DNA of 64,000 nucleotides from Devosia sp. (GTDB taxonomy: Bacteria; Pseudomonadota; Alphaproteobacteria; Rhizobiales; Devosiaceae), in the NCBI RefSeq assembly GCF_028290625.1, contig NZ_JAQGJM010000012.1:124001-188000 (forward strand). Direction: 5' to 3'. Below the pieces are notes generated by a model, which was not told the origin of the DNA, did no database searches, and was given only the letters and a program-made list of their open reading frames with translations. The position numbers were made by a program, and so were the translations under genes. This document shows, one piece after another, positions 37,903-46,312 of this stretch. Position 1 is the stretch's first letter. Each line of letters opens with the position of its first letter.

Positions 37903-39993
37903 TTACTCGCTGATCGGGCCGGCGGAACCCGGAGCACCCGGCAGGGTGTCTGGATGCAGCTCGAAATTGCCCTGCTTGTCGGCAGCCACGTAGACGCGCT
38001 CGCGGATGATGTTGTCTTCAGCCCAGTTGAACATGAAGACAGGCGCACCCACCGGGATATTGGAGAAGCGCTTGTTGACGATCAGCGCACCCGGATACTG
38101 GGTCAGACCGACCGAGTAGACGTTTTCAGTGAAGGTGTGCTGGTACTTCTTCATCAGCTCGGTGCGTTCTGCCGGATCGGCGGTGGCGATGAAGCCATTC
38201 ACGTCATCGACCAGGTCCTGCTCGAAGGGGAGCAAGTCCAGGGTGCCGTCCGTGCCAGCCTTATGGAACGGATGGGTGCGCGGGCCCGTCGGAGCCAGAG
38301 CGGTCGTGCTCTGCACCACGGCGACCACTTCGGCGCCCTGGCGTTCGACCGACCAGTCATACTTGCCAGCCAAGGCAATATCGTCACGGGCGGTACCGGC
38401 CTGGAAATTGGCGATGACACGGATGCCCAGGGGCTCCAGTTGTGCGATCACGCCTTCGGCCAGATTGGTATCGGTGCCGTAGTCGGTATTGGCGAGGATA
38501 GTGACTTCCACATCTGCGCCACCGGCAGTGCCGGCGGGGAAGTTGCGGACGCCGTTGCCGTCGGTGTCCTTGAGGCCGATGCCATCAAGCAGCGCATTGG
38601 CTGCGGCGATGTCATAGCCGTAATAAACCGTCGAGGCCTTGTCGTAGTAGGTGGTGCCGGCATAGAGGCCGCCCGGATAGATGGCGGTAAACGGACCACG
38701 CACCAGGCTGTCGCCCAGACGCTGACGGTCGATCGCCATCGAGACGGCCTTGCGGAAGTCGAGCTGGCGATTGAGTTCGCGCACGGCCTGGCCGCGGGCA
38801 TCGGGTTCACCCCAGCCATTGGCCGAGAAGTTCATGCGCAGGGCATAGCCGATGGTGCGGGCACCGAACTGCAGACGTGCGGGAGCCGCAGGATCGGCGG
38901 AACGCTTGAGCGCCTCGACGTAGCTTTCGGCCTGTTCGAGGTTGGAGAAGTCGCCCGTGCCGGCCACGGCCTGCACGTCACGATCGGCCCAAGTGGAGAG
39001 GCGATACTGGAGTTCGTCGAGATAGGGCAGCTGATTGCCATTCTCGTCGGTCTTCCAGTAGTAGGGATTGCGACGCATGACGATGATATCGTCAGGACGG
39101 TACTCGACCGGCACCCAGGCGCCCATCACCGGAATATTCATATATTCGGGCGGGAAGGCGTTCTTGTATTGGTCGTAGGTATTGGCGGTGTTGTACTTGG
39201 GGTGCTGTGGCTTGAGGATATGGCTCGGGCCGGGGCAGAAGGAGTCGTAGCCCATGGCATAGAGATATTGGGTCGGCTTGACCTCCTTGAAGGTCCACCG
39301 GATCGTATAGGGATCAACTTCTTCGAGCGTGGTGCCCTCGCCGAACCGTTCCTGTGTACCGGTGCCTGACGGCACTGCGGTGACATTGGGATCCAGAACG
39401 TTGTCGTTCCAATAGAACATCACGTCTTCGGCGTCGAAGGGGTCACCGTCGGACCATTTTGCGCCTTCGATCAGGTGCATGGTCAACTGATGGCCGTCTT
39501 CGGACCATTCCCAGCTCTTGGCCAGGTTCGGCAGCGGCTCGAGTTCGTCGGCCTTGACCTCGAACAGCGGGCCCGTGCGCGTCAGGCATTCGGATAGGCC
39601 GATATCGATGCCGCCCCAACCCTGGGACTGGCCGGCAATATAGTTCCAGCCTTCGGGACGGCCGCCGATGACGTGACGCATCACGTCGCCATAGACGCCG
39701 ACGCCGTCAGGCATGTTGCCGGTCTTGAAGACCAGTGGTTCCTTGGGCAAGCGCTCGGCAACCGGCGGGATGGTGCCGTCGGCAACGAATTTATCCATCC
39801 AGGCGGGCTGGTGGTATTCGGGCAGCGCCTTGTATTCCTGAATGTCGGACACGCCGACAAAGACGGGCTCGCTCTGAGCCGCGAATTCCGGCGGATCGGG
39901 CAGCACGGCCGTCGCCGTTTGGGCCTGCGTTGCGATCAGGGAAACACCCAGCAGCAAGCCTGCCCCGCCAAGGGCAATTGCATGTTTTCTCAT
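37903..39993 (-). CDS. Alpha-galactoside ABC substrate-binding protein (AgpA-like)
   Basis: Periplasmic family-5 binding protein of 696 aa, much longer than usual OppA/DppA (about 530) and in the size range of sugar-binding AgpA-type members. Signal peptide with hydrophobic core GGAGLLLGVSLIATQAQ. Motifs: LEPLPNLAKSWEWSEDGHQL, AKWSDGDPFDAEDVMFYWND and LDFRKAVSMAIDRQRLGDSL. Several in-frame ATGs occur at the start; 39993 is spaced best from GGGAGG. First gene of the operon binding protein, permeases, ATPase, melA. Confidence 0.9.
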   Translation of the reverse strand: MRKHAIALGGAGLLLGVSLIATQAQTATAVLPDPPEFAAQSEPVFVGVSDIQEYKALPEYHQPAWMDKFVADGTIPPVAERLPKEPLVFKTGNMPDGVGVYGDVMRHVIGGRPEGWNYIAGQSQGWGGIDIGLSECLTRTGPLFEVKADELEPLPNLAKSWEWSEDGHQLTMHLIEGAKWSDGDPFDAEDVMFYWNDNVLDPNVTAVPSGTGTQERFGEGTTLEEVDPYTIRWTFKEVKPTQYLYAMGYDSFCPGPSHILKPQHPKYNTANTYDQYKNAFPPEYMNIPVMGAWVPVEYRPDDIIVMRRNPYYWKTDENGNQLPYLDELQYRLSTWADRDVQAVAGTGDFSNLEQAESYVEALKRSADPAAPARLQFGARTIGYALRMNFSANGWGEPDARGQAVRELNRQLDFRKAVSMAIDRQRLGDSLVRGPFTAIYPGGLYAGTTYYDKASTVYYGYDIAAANALLDGIGLKDTDGNGVRNFPAGTAGGADVEVTILANTDYGTDTNLAEGVIAQLEPLGIRVIANFQAGTARDDIALAGKYDWSVERQGAEVVAVVQSTTALAPTGPRTHPFHKAGTDGTLDLLPFEQDLVDDVNGFIATADPAERTELMKKYQHTFTENVYSVGLTQYPGALIVNKRFSNIPVGAPVFMFNWAEDNIIRERVYVAADKQGNFELHPDTLPGAPGSAGPISE

Positions 39994-40095
39994 CATTCCT
40001 CCCATAGCAGCGGAACGGCGTTGATCGCCGCGCCGAATTATACTCTTCGGCCGTTAGTCCGTGCTTGAGCCAAAATCCTATCCCTTGCCAGCGCG

Positions 40096-40128
40096 CAAAC
40101 AATCCGGTTTGTTAGAGACTTATTCCGG
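40096..40128. promoter_or_regulatory. Candidate MelR-type activator site
   Basis: AATCCGG at 40101 and ATTCCGG at 40122 are direct repeats exactly 21 bp apart, the arrangement AraC-type activators use. The first copy also sits in CAAAC-N6-GTTTG (40096-40111). The site lies between the divergent regulator and transporter operon. Confidence 0.5.
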
Positions 40129-40154
40129 GATTCAAAGATAGGTACGCTCTTCAG

Positions 40155-41084
40155 ATGGATGAGTTGAACGCCGCGGGCGACCTGGTCCGGATCGGGCGGG
40201 ACAAGGCCCCGCGACCCACGCCACGACCAGACCGCAAATTCTATGCCTCGGGCAAGGCCTTCGGTCGGTTCGGGGTGCGTTCGTTTCCGCCGCAACTGAT
40301 GCCGGAGCCGCATAGCCATGGCCATATCGAGTTCAACTGGCTCACCGCGGGGACGATGGACTATCTGGTCGATAGCCGTCCGGTGACGGTGGGATCGGGG
40401 CGACTGGTGGCGTTCTGGGCCGGTATTCCGCACCAAACGGTGGGGCTTAGCCCCGAGACGAGCCTGGGCCGGCAGGTCAATATCTACCTGCCGGTGGATG
40501 CCTTCCTGGACATGCCACAACTGGGCCTGCTGACCGAGACCCTGATGGGCGGCGGCGTCGTGCAATTGCGGCCTGACACGATCGGCATCGACGCGCTGGA
40601 TCGCTGGCATGGCGATTATCGCAGCGGCAACAGCTTGCGCACAGATATCGTCAAGACCGAGATCGGCGCCATGTTCCGCCGCGCGGCGCTAACCGGCTGG
40701 GACCTGCTGCTGCCCGCCTGGATCGAAAATTCCAGCGCCCGCACCCGCACTGCCGCCCCGGTGCGCTATGTGGTGCGCATGGTGCGCCATATCGTGGAGA
40801 ACCTGACCGATCCGCTGACCGCCCAATCCATTGCCGACGTGGTGGGCCTGCATCCCAACTATGCCACCAACCTGTTCGCCAAGGTGATGCACATCTCGGT
40901 GCAGAAGTTCGTCGTGCGGATGCGCCTGATCCGGGCGCGTTCCTTGCTGTTCGAGGGCAATTTGTCGGTTTCCAATATTGCGTTTCAGTCGGGGTTTAGT
41001 TCGCTGACGCAGTTCTACGAACATTTTCGCAATGCGTATGGGATTACGCCCAGCGAGATGCGCCAGGACGTCATTGATAGGTGA
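40155..41084 (+). CDS. AraC-family activator, MelR-like
   Basis: Regulator of 309 aa. The N-terminal cupin domain resembles E. coli MelR (HIEFNWLTAGTMDYLVDSRP, then LVAFWAGIPHQT), and the C-terminal half has two helix-turn-helix motifs (LTAQSIADVVGLHPNYATNL and SVSNIAFQSGFSSLTQFYEH). It is divergent from the alpha-galactoside importer-melA operon, as the activators of melAB in E. coli and of the agp genes in Sinorhizobium are close to their targets. Melibiose or raffinose sensing is inferred. Confidence 0.9.
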   Translation: MDELNAAGDLVRIGRDKAPRPTPRPDRKFYASGKAFGRFGVRSFPPQLMPEPHSHGHIEFNWLTAGTMDYLVDSRPVTVGSGRLVAFWAGIPHQTVGLSPETSLGRQVNIYLPVDAFLDMPQLGLLTETLMGGGVVQLRPDTIGIDALDRWHGDYRSGNSLRTDIVKTEIGAMFRRAALTGWDLLLPAWIENSSARTRTAAPVRYVVRMVRHIVENLTDPLTAQSIADVVGLHPNYATNLFAKVMHISVQKFVVRMRLIRARSLLFEGNLSVSNIAFQSGFSSLTQFYEHFRNAYGITPSEMRQDVIDR

Positions 41085-41096
41085 CTAGTTCGGCGC

Positions 41097-41250
41097 CACG
41101 CCCTCGTGGTTCGAGGCTCGCAAGGGCTTGCACCTCACCATGAGGCTACTGGGCAGCTGTGGCTCTTGGGGGCTTCGGTCGGGGTCGATATGAAAGTAGT
41201 CCTCATGGTGAGGCGGGAGCGTAGCGACCCTCGAACCACGAGGACGTGGC
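41097..41250. repeat. Family-C palindromic repeat (stand-alone copy)
   Basis: Ends CACGCCCTCGTGGTTCGAGG and CCTCGAACCACGAGGACGTG are inverted, with an inner inverted pair CTCACCATGAGG / CCTCATGGTGAG. The same unit is inserted in another repeat at 21735-21868. It fills most of the 255-bp gap before phnM. Confidence 0.85.
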
Positions 41251-41339
41251 GAGATATTGCGAAGAAGCGCCATCGTCATCGCACCGTCATCATTGCCACC
41301 TAATCGCGCAGCAACAACCAGCCGGATCGATTCACCCCC

Positions 41340-42482
41340 ATGTCACAGATACTCAGCAATGCCCGCATCGTGCTGGCCGATCGCACCATTACGGGGTCGG
41401 TGACCGTGGACAACGGCATGATCGCGGCGGTCAGCGAAGGCGCCGATATGGCCAGTGATGCACTCGATTTTGGCGGCGACTATCTGCTGCCGGGGATCAT
41501 CGACCTGCATACCGACAATCTCGAGCACCACATGCAGCCGCGCCCCGCAGTGCGGTGGCCGTCGTCGATGGCGGCCGCTTTGGCGCATGACTGGCAGGTG
41601 CTGGGCGCTGGCGTGACCACGGTGCTCGATTCGTTGTCGATGGGCGACTACGACAGCAAGGGGCAACGCACCGCCATGCTGGAAGCAGCGATCGCCGCCG
41701 TGGGTCAGGCCAAGGCGGCGGGCGTGCTCAAGAGCGACCACTACCTGCATTTCCGCTATGAACTTTCAGATGCCGGCTTGCTGGATCTGGCCAAGCGGCA
41801 TGTCGACAATCCGGCGGTGCGATTGGTCAGCATGATGGACCACACGCCGGGCCAGGGGCAGTGGCACGACCTGACCATCTATCGCGCGTTCCGGAAGAAG
41901 AAGAATGGCCAGGTGTGGACCGAGCCCGAATGGGACCTCTACATCGCCGAGCGTGTCGCCTCGCAGGCCGAGCATGTGGGGCCGGCCCGCGCCTGGGTCT
42001 CGGAGGCCGCTAAGGCCCACAATATTCCCATGGCCAGCCATGACGACACGACGGTGGAAGACGTCGATCGCGCCCATGGCTACGGCATTGGCATCAGCGA
42101 ATTCCCCACCACGATGGCAGCCGCCAAGCGGGCTCATGAACTGGGCATGCAGAACGTAATGGGCGCGCCCAATGTGGTGCTGGGCGGCTCGCATTCGGGC
42201 AATGTCAGCGCGCTGGCACTCGCCGATGAGGGGCTGCTGGATATCCTGACCTCGGACTATGTGCCGGCCAGCATGCTGCAAGCCGCGTTCATCCTGGCCA
42301 ATCGTGGCCTCGCCATGCATGACGCGGTGGCCATGGTCAGCGCCCGCCCGGCCGCCGCACTCGGCTTTGCCGATCGCGGCCGGATCGAAACCGGGCTGCG
42401 GGCGGACCTCCTGCGCGTGCGCGTGGTCGACGGCTTGCCGGTGATCGACGGCATCTGGGTGGCCGGCCGCAAGTTCATGTGA
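41340..42482 (+). CDS. phnM: Alpha-D-ribose 1-methylphosphonate 5-triphosphate diphosphatase PhnM
   Basis: Amidohydrolase-superfamily enzyme of 380 aa from the C-P lyase pathway; it removes pyrophosphate from the ribosyl-triphosphate phosphonate intermediate. Seen: LLPGIIDLHTDNLEHHMQPR (metal-binding His residues), VRLVSMMDHTPGQGQW, MASHDDTTVEDV and the late GAPNVVLGGSHSGNVSA. Full length for the family. It stands alone: no phnGHIJKL, phnN or phosphonate transporter is present nearby, so its other pathway members must be elsewhere or the gene has another use. Confidence 0.92.
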   Translation: MSQILSNARIVLADRTITGSVTVDNGMIAAVSEGADMASDALDFGGDYLLPGIIDLHTDNLEHHMQPRPAVRWPSSMAAALAHDWQVLGAGVTTVLDSLSMGDYDSKGQRTAMLEAAIAAVGQAKAAGVLKSDHYLHFRYELSDAGLLDLAKRHVDNPAVRLVSMMDHTPGQGQWHDLTIYRAFRKKKNGQVWTEPEWDLYIAERVASQAEHVGPARAWVSEAAKAHNIPMASHDDTTVEDVDRAHGYGIGISEFPTTMAAAKRAHELGMQNVMGAPNVVLGGSHSGNVSALALADEGLLDILTSDYVPASMLQAAFILANRGLAMHDAVAMVSARPAAALGFADRGRIETGLRADLLRVRVVDGLPVIDGIWVAGRKFM

Positions 42483-42525
42483 GATGGACCGAGGGGAGGG
42501 TTGCCGCTGCCCCTCGGACTGTTGA

Positions 42526-43557
42526 TCAGGCCGCGACGCGTCCGGCCATCGGACGGCGGCGCAGCTCCGGCGTGGTGATCGCGGGTGGATTGTAGTTGGC
42601 CTCGTTGATGCCGACATCGGTGCCGGGCGGGACGATCTGGTCGATACGGTCGAGCATCTCGTCGGTGAGCCGAACTTCGGCGCCGGCCAGCAGGTCATCG
42701 AGATGGGCCATAGTGCGTGGGCCAAGAATGGCCGAGGTCACGCCCGGATGGGCCATCACGAAGGCTATCGCCATATGGGTGAGCGACAGGCCCGCCTCCT
42801 CGGCCAGCGGTATGAGCTGTTCGACGGCGTCGAGGCTGCGCTCATCGGACATCTGCTTGGGCATGAACTTGACCCGCAGGCTATCGGGCAGCGGCTGGCC
42901 CTTGCGGTAGCGGCCGGTGAGCATCCCCTTGGACAGCGGACTCCAGACCATGACGCCCATGCCGTAGCGTTGGGCGGTGGGCAGCATGTCGCGCTCGATA
43001 CCGCGATCCAGCATCGAATAGGGTGGCTGTTCAGTGCGGAAGCGGGCCAGACCGCGCTTTTCGGCGACCCATTGGGCCTCGACGATCTCGGAGACCGGGA
43101 AGGTCGACGAGCCGATGGCACGCACCTTACCGGCGCGCATCAGGTCGGTCAGGGCGGAGAGGGTTTCCTCGATATCGGTCTCGGGGGACGGGCGATGGAT
43201 CTGATAGAGGTCGATATAGTCGGTCTGGAGGCGCCGGAGCGAGGCATCCACCGCCTGCATGATCCAGCGGCGCGAGGCACCCTGCTGGTTGGGATCGGTG
43301 CCCATGGGGCCGAAGAATTTGGTTGCCAGAACGACAGTGTCGCGCCGGCCCTTGAGGGCCTTGCCGACGATCTCTTCGGATTCGCCGGCGCTGTAGCGGT
43401 CGGCGGTGTCGATGAAGTTGATGCCGGCATCGAGCGCCTTGTGGATGATGGCTGTGGCATCGTCGTGATCGGGGTTGCCGAGCTTGCCGAACATCATGGC
43501 GCCCAGGCAGTAGGGGCTGACTTTGATGCCGGTTTTTCCGAGTGTGCGGTATTGCAT
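42526..43557 (-). CDS. Aldo/keto reductase
   Basis: Oxidoreductase of 343 aa with the tetrad Asp and Tyr in FIDTADRYSAG, Lys in VLATKFFG and His in YQIHRPSP; C-terminal cofactor site SAILGPRTMAHLDDLL. Second gene after an SDR (19-base gap), both divergent from a TetR regulator, which suggests a small detoxification or redox operon. Distinct from the reductase at 26.3 kb. Confidence 0.9.
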   Translation of the reverse strand: MQYRTLGKTGIKVSPYCLGAMMFGKLGNPDHDDATAIIHKALDAGINFIDTADRYSAGESEEIVGKALKGRRDTVVLATKFFGPMGTDPNQQGASRRWIMQAVDASLRRLQTDYIDLYQIHRPSPETDIEETLSALTDLMRAGKVRAIGSSTFPVSEIVEAQWVAEKRGLARFRTEQPPYSMLDRGIERDMLPTAQRYGMGVMVWSPLSKGMLTGRYRKGQPLPDSLRVKFMPKQMSDERSLDAVEQLIPLAEEAGLSLTHMAIAFVMAHPGVTSAILGPRTMAHLDDLLAGAEVRLTDEMLDRIDQIVPPGTDVGINEANYNPPAITTPELRRRPMAGRVAA

Positions 43558-43576
43558 GATGGTCTCCTAGATTGGC

Positions 43577-44335
43577 TCACCACGGGATGGTGGCATTGTC
43601 CCAGCGGGTGAAGGTGTTGGTCGGGCCGTCCGGGCCGAGCAGGCAGACGCGGACCACTTCGCGAGAGCCGTCCTCGACGGATTCGGTGCCTTCGAAATTG
43701 TTGAGGGCGGTGCTGGTGAAGCCGGGCGAGACCAGGTTGACCTTGATGCCGCTTCCTTCGAGCTCGATCATCATGGTGAGCGTCATGGCATTGAGGGCCG
43801 TCTTGGAGGCGGCGTAGCCGGGGCCGAAGATGGTGCGGTAGGGAAAGGCCGGATCGGCGTTCGATGTCAGCGACCCGACGCCGCTCGAGACATTGACGAT
43901 GCGGGCGTCCACACCCAGCCGCAGCAGCGGGAGCATGGCCTGATAGACAGCGAGGACGCCGAACACATTGGTCTCCCAGATGGCGCGGACTTCATCGAGC
44001 GAGGCATTGCTGGCGCGGTGAGACTTGGCGTAGTCAGCCAGTGGAACAGCATCCCTGCTGGTATTGGAAATGCCAGCATTGTTGACCAGCAGGTCGAGGC
44101 GGCCGAACTCGGTGCGGATGCGTTCGGCGGCAGCGGTGATTGAGGCCTGATCGGTCACATCGATCTGGATCGGAACGGCCCCTGCCCCGATGGATTGGGC
44201 AGCGGCCTCGCCGCGTTCGAGATTGCGGGAGCCAAGCAGGACAGTGACGCCGTTGGCGACGAGTTCCTTGGCGAGCTGCAGGCCGACGCCCTGATTGGAG
44301 CCCGTGACGAGGGCGATGCGCGTGTGTGCCATCAT
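43577..44335 (-). CDS. SDR-family oxidoreductase
   Basis: Short-chain dehydrogenase of 252 aa. Motifs TGSNQGVG, NNAG, NVSSG and YAASK with the glycine-rich cofactor loop are all present; insertion between NNAGIS and the active site is moderate, as in carbonyl-reductase-like SDRs. AAAGGAG site before the ATG. First gene of the operon controlled by the divergent TetR regulator. Confidence 0.9.
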   Translation of the reverse strand: MMAHTRIALVTGSNQGVGLQLAKELVANGVTVLLGSRNLERGEAAAQSIGAGAVPIQIDVTDQASITAAAERIRTEFGRLDLLVNNAGISNTSRDAVPLADYAKSHRASNASLDEVRAIWETNVFGVLAVYQAMLPLLRLGVDARIVNVSSGVGSLTSNADPAFPYRTIFGPGYAASKTALNAMTLTMMIELEGSGIKVNLVSPGFTSTALNNFEGTESVEDGSREVVRVCLLGPDGPTNTFTRWDNATIPW

Positions 44336-44394
44336 GATCTCCTTTTTTGAGGTTGCTGTGTGGTCAACAGCGCTGAGGTGCGCTATATGAACCT

Positions 44395-44438
44395 AAACGG
44401 AACAGCATTCCGCCTATATACGGAACGCTGTTCCGTTT
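44395..44438. promoter_or_regulatory. Double palindromic TetR operator
   Basis: Two 18-bp arms (AAACGGAACAGCATTCCG and CGGAACGCTGTTCCGTTT, 17 of 18 positions inverted) around CCTATATA. Each arm is itself a GGAA/TTCC palindrome, so two regulator dimers could bind. It lies between the SDR operon and the TetR gene. Confidence 0.8.
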
Positions 44439-44457
44439 AGCAAGTGGGGATTTTGAC

Positions 44458-45087
44458 GTGAGTACGGACGTGCCTGCACCGTTGGAGAATGACGAGCACG
44501 GATCGGCAAAAGCGCGGGCACCGCGTGCCGATGCGCAGCGCAATCTCGATACGCTGCTGCAGACCGCCGCCGAGGTGTTCGCCAGTTCTGGCGTCGACGC
44601 GCCGGTGCGCGAGATCGCGGAAAAGGCCGGCGTCGGCATCGGTACGCTCTACCGCCACTTTCCCAACCGTGCCGAGCTGGTCGCCGCGGTCTTCCGCCGC
44701 GAAATCGATGCCTGTGCAAATGCCGCCGAACCCCTAGCCGCGGCCCATCCGCCGTTTGAGGCCCTGTCGCTATGGATCGAACGCTATGTGGGGTTTGTCG
44801 CGACGAAAAAAGGCCTGGCGGCGGCCCTGCATTCGGGCGACGCCGCCTATGAGAGCTTGCCGCCCCATCGAAACCAGCGCCTGATCCCGGCCCTGCGCGG
44901 GCTGCTTGACACCGCCGCTTCGGCAGGAGAGATCCGGTCCGGCGTCGACGCCTATGACCTACTCAACGCCGTGGGCAGTCTCTACATGTCGGTGCGCGAC
45001 GAACCAGGCGCCGAAAGCGCGCGCCGCATGGTGGCCTTGCTGATCGACGGGCTGCGCTACGGCGCAACGGGGCGGCCGGAAGCCTAG
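44458..45087 (+). CDS. TetR-family transcriptional regulator
   Basis: Repressor of 209 aa starting at GTG. N-terminal helix-turn-helix ADAQRNLDTLLQTAAEVFAS, then VREIAEKAGVGIGTLYRHFP; a helical ligand domain follows, with C-terminal residues SLYMSVRDEPGAESARRMVA typical of the TetR_C49-like group. GTGGGGA precedes the start. It sits beside a clear double operator and is divergent from the SDR/aldo-keto reductase operon, which it most likely represses together with itself. Confidence 0.92.
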   Translation: MSTDVPAPLENDEHGSAKARAPRADAQRNLDTLLQTAAEVFASSGVDAPVREIAEKAGVGIGTLYRHFPNRAELVAAVFRREIDACANAAEPLAAAHPPFEALSLWIERYVGFVATKKGLAAALHSGDAAYESLPPHRNQRLIPALRGLLDTAASAGEIRSGVDAYDLLNAVGSLYMSVRDEPGAESARRMVALLIDGLRYGATGRPEA

Positions 45088-45302
45088 CCCTGAGCTTCAA
45101 TCATGGCCTTGATTTTGACGGCCTTCTCGAAGTGGTCGAGGCGGTGGGTTTGGATCCACCAGGTGGCGGCCTCCATCAGCAGTTCTGGGTCGTCATTCCG
45201 GTTGGCGAAGAAGGCGTAGAAGGACAGCCCGACACCCGATCCCTTCTGGGCGATCTTGGCATCGCAGATGGCCAGGGCCTTTTGTCGGAGGGACGGTCGC
45301 AT
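45084..45302 (-). CDS. Small conserved protein, DUF6500-like
   Basis: Short protein of 72 aa (MRPSLRQKALAICDAK at the start; FYAFFANRNDDPELLMEA in the middle), which I recognise as the DUF6500 type; no function is known. An AAGAGG site precedes the ATG at 45302; a start at 45323 would add seven residues inside the gcrA terminator. Its last 4 bases overlap the convergent TetR gene end. Confidence 0.75.
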   Translation of the reverse strand: MRPSLRQKALAICDAKIAQKGSGVGLSFYAFFANRNDDPELLMEAATWWIQTHRLDHFEKAVKIKAMIEAQG

Positions 45303-45321
45303 GGGAGCCTCTTGCGCAAAC

Positions 45322-45344
45322 AAAAGGGGCGCCGGAGGCGCCCC
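45322..45344 (-). terminator. Rho-independent terminator of gcrA
   Basis: GGGGCGCC and GGCGCCCC form a perfect 8-bp stem with a 3-nt loop, followed on the minus strand by TTTTGTTTG. It lies 24 bases after the gcrA stop codon. Confidence 0.85.
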
Positions 45345-45368
45345 AGTTTCGGGAGGGATCGGGAAAGT

Positions 45369-45917
45369 TCAGCGCCGCTTGCGGTCGACCTGGTGGTAGG
45401 CCTTGCGGGCATGGAACTCGCAGTATGGGCTCGTATCCTGGGCGTGGCCACCGCAGAAGTAGAAGTCCTTGTTGAGCGGGTCGCCGATTGGCCACTTGCA
45501 GGTGTCCTCGGTCAGTTGCAGCAGGCTCAGGCGCTTGTCTTCGGGAATGAAGATTTCCTGGCTGGCCGGCGCCACATAGAGCTGGGCCTCGATCTCGGGG
45601 CTCGAGGCCAGGGCGGTGGCACCCATGGTCTGCGGCCGGCTGTTCATGCTGGCGCGGGCCTTGTTCATCCCCGCCATCGCATTGCCGATGGTCGAGGCAG
45701 GGCTGGCCACCCGGCGCGGCGCGGGACGCGCTGCCGGACGGGCGCGCGGCGCCGAATTGGTGGGCTTGGCCCGGGCTGAAAGTTTAAGCCGGTGAACCTT
45801 GCCGATGACGGCGTTGCGGGTCACCCCTTCGCCGAGTTCGCCCGCGATCTGGCTGGCGCTCAGGCCCTCCATCCAGAGCTTCTTGAGAAGTTCGACGCGC
45901 TCGTCGGTCCAGCCCAT
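45369..45917 (-). CDS. gcrA: Cell cycle regulator GcrA
   Basis: Sigma-70-associated, methylation-sensitive cell-cycle regulator of alphaproteobacteria, 182 aa. The N-terminal DNA-binding domain reads MGWTDERVELLKKLWMEGLS then SQIAGELGEGVTRNAVIGKV; a basic Ala/Pro linker follows, and the C-terminal region has Cys/His residues (CKWPIGDP, FCGGHAQD, YCEFHARKAY) that may bind metal. The ATG at 45917 has a CAGGAG site and gives the normal GcrA start; an earlier ATG at 45959 adds 14 residues. Confidence 0.95.
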   Translation of the reverse strand: MGWTDERVELLKKLWMEGLSASQIAGELGEGVTRNAVIGKVHRLKLSARAKPTNSAPRARPAARPAPRRVASPASTIGNAMAGMNKARASMNSRPQTMGATALASSPEIEAQLYVAPASQEIFIPEDKRLSLLQLTEDTCKWPIGDPLNKDFYFCGGHAQDTSPYCEFHARKAYHQVDRKRR

Positions 45918-46170
45918 CGGCTGCGCTCCTGAAACCATCGTCAAAGCAGAATCCTTCATTGCGCTCCCAGAATGGCCTGGTCGCCAAATATCGCTATACG
46001 TCGTATGTTAGGCGGGTCCGCCACACGAGATATCGTGTCCCCAACGGTTTCTATAGTACGCCATCGGTGGAATCGGGATCAAGAGTCCAAGCCCATTTTC
46101 CCCGGAAAAACGACTGGTTAACATCGCGTAAAGAAAGCCTGAGTCAATTCAGTCACTTGGCTGGCAAACA

Positions 46171-46199
46171 TTGACTTTCAAAGCAAAAATGCTCTATGT
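46171..46199 (+). promoter_or_regulatory. Sigma-70-like promoter before a short terminated RNA
   Basis: TTGACT, 17-base spacer, CTATGT. A terminator follows only about 10 bases after the expected start point, so the RNA would be about 40-45 bases unless read through into argD. Confidence 0.45.
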
Positions 46200-46208
46200 C
46201 GGAGGCTG

Positions 46209-46245
46209 AACGCGCTGCAAAAATGGAGCGCGTTTTTGGTTTTTT
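46209..46245 (+). terminator. Terminator hairpin upstream of argD
   Basis: AACGCGCT, 10-nt loop, AGCGCGTT, then TTTGGTTTTTT. It lies 68 bases before argD and directly after a promoter, so it may be an attenuator or the end of a tiny RNA. In the other direction the region up to 45917 holds the gcrA promoter. Confidence 0.7.
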
Positions 46246-46312
46246 CGGGGCCGCCGATAATTCCATCCCCGCCCTGTGCTTTGTCTGTCACACCCAATAA
46301 AGGTCAATGTCC

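Noticed and set aside
45959-46174. 71-codon frame upstream of argD
   Set aside because: It covers the gcrA promoter region, has no ribosome site and no recognisable sequence.
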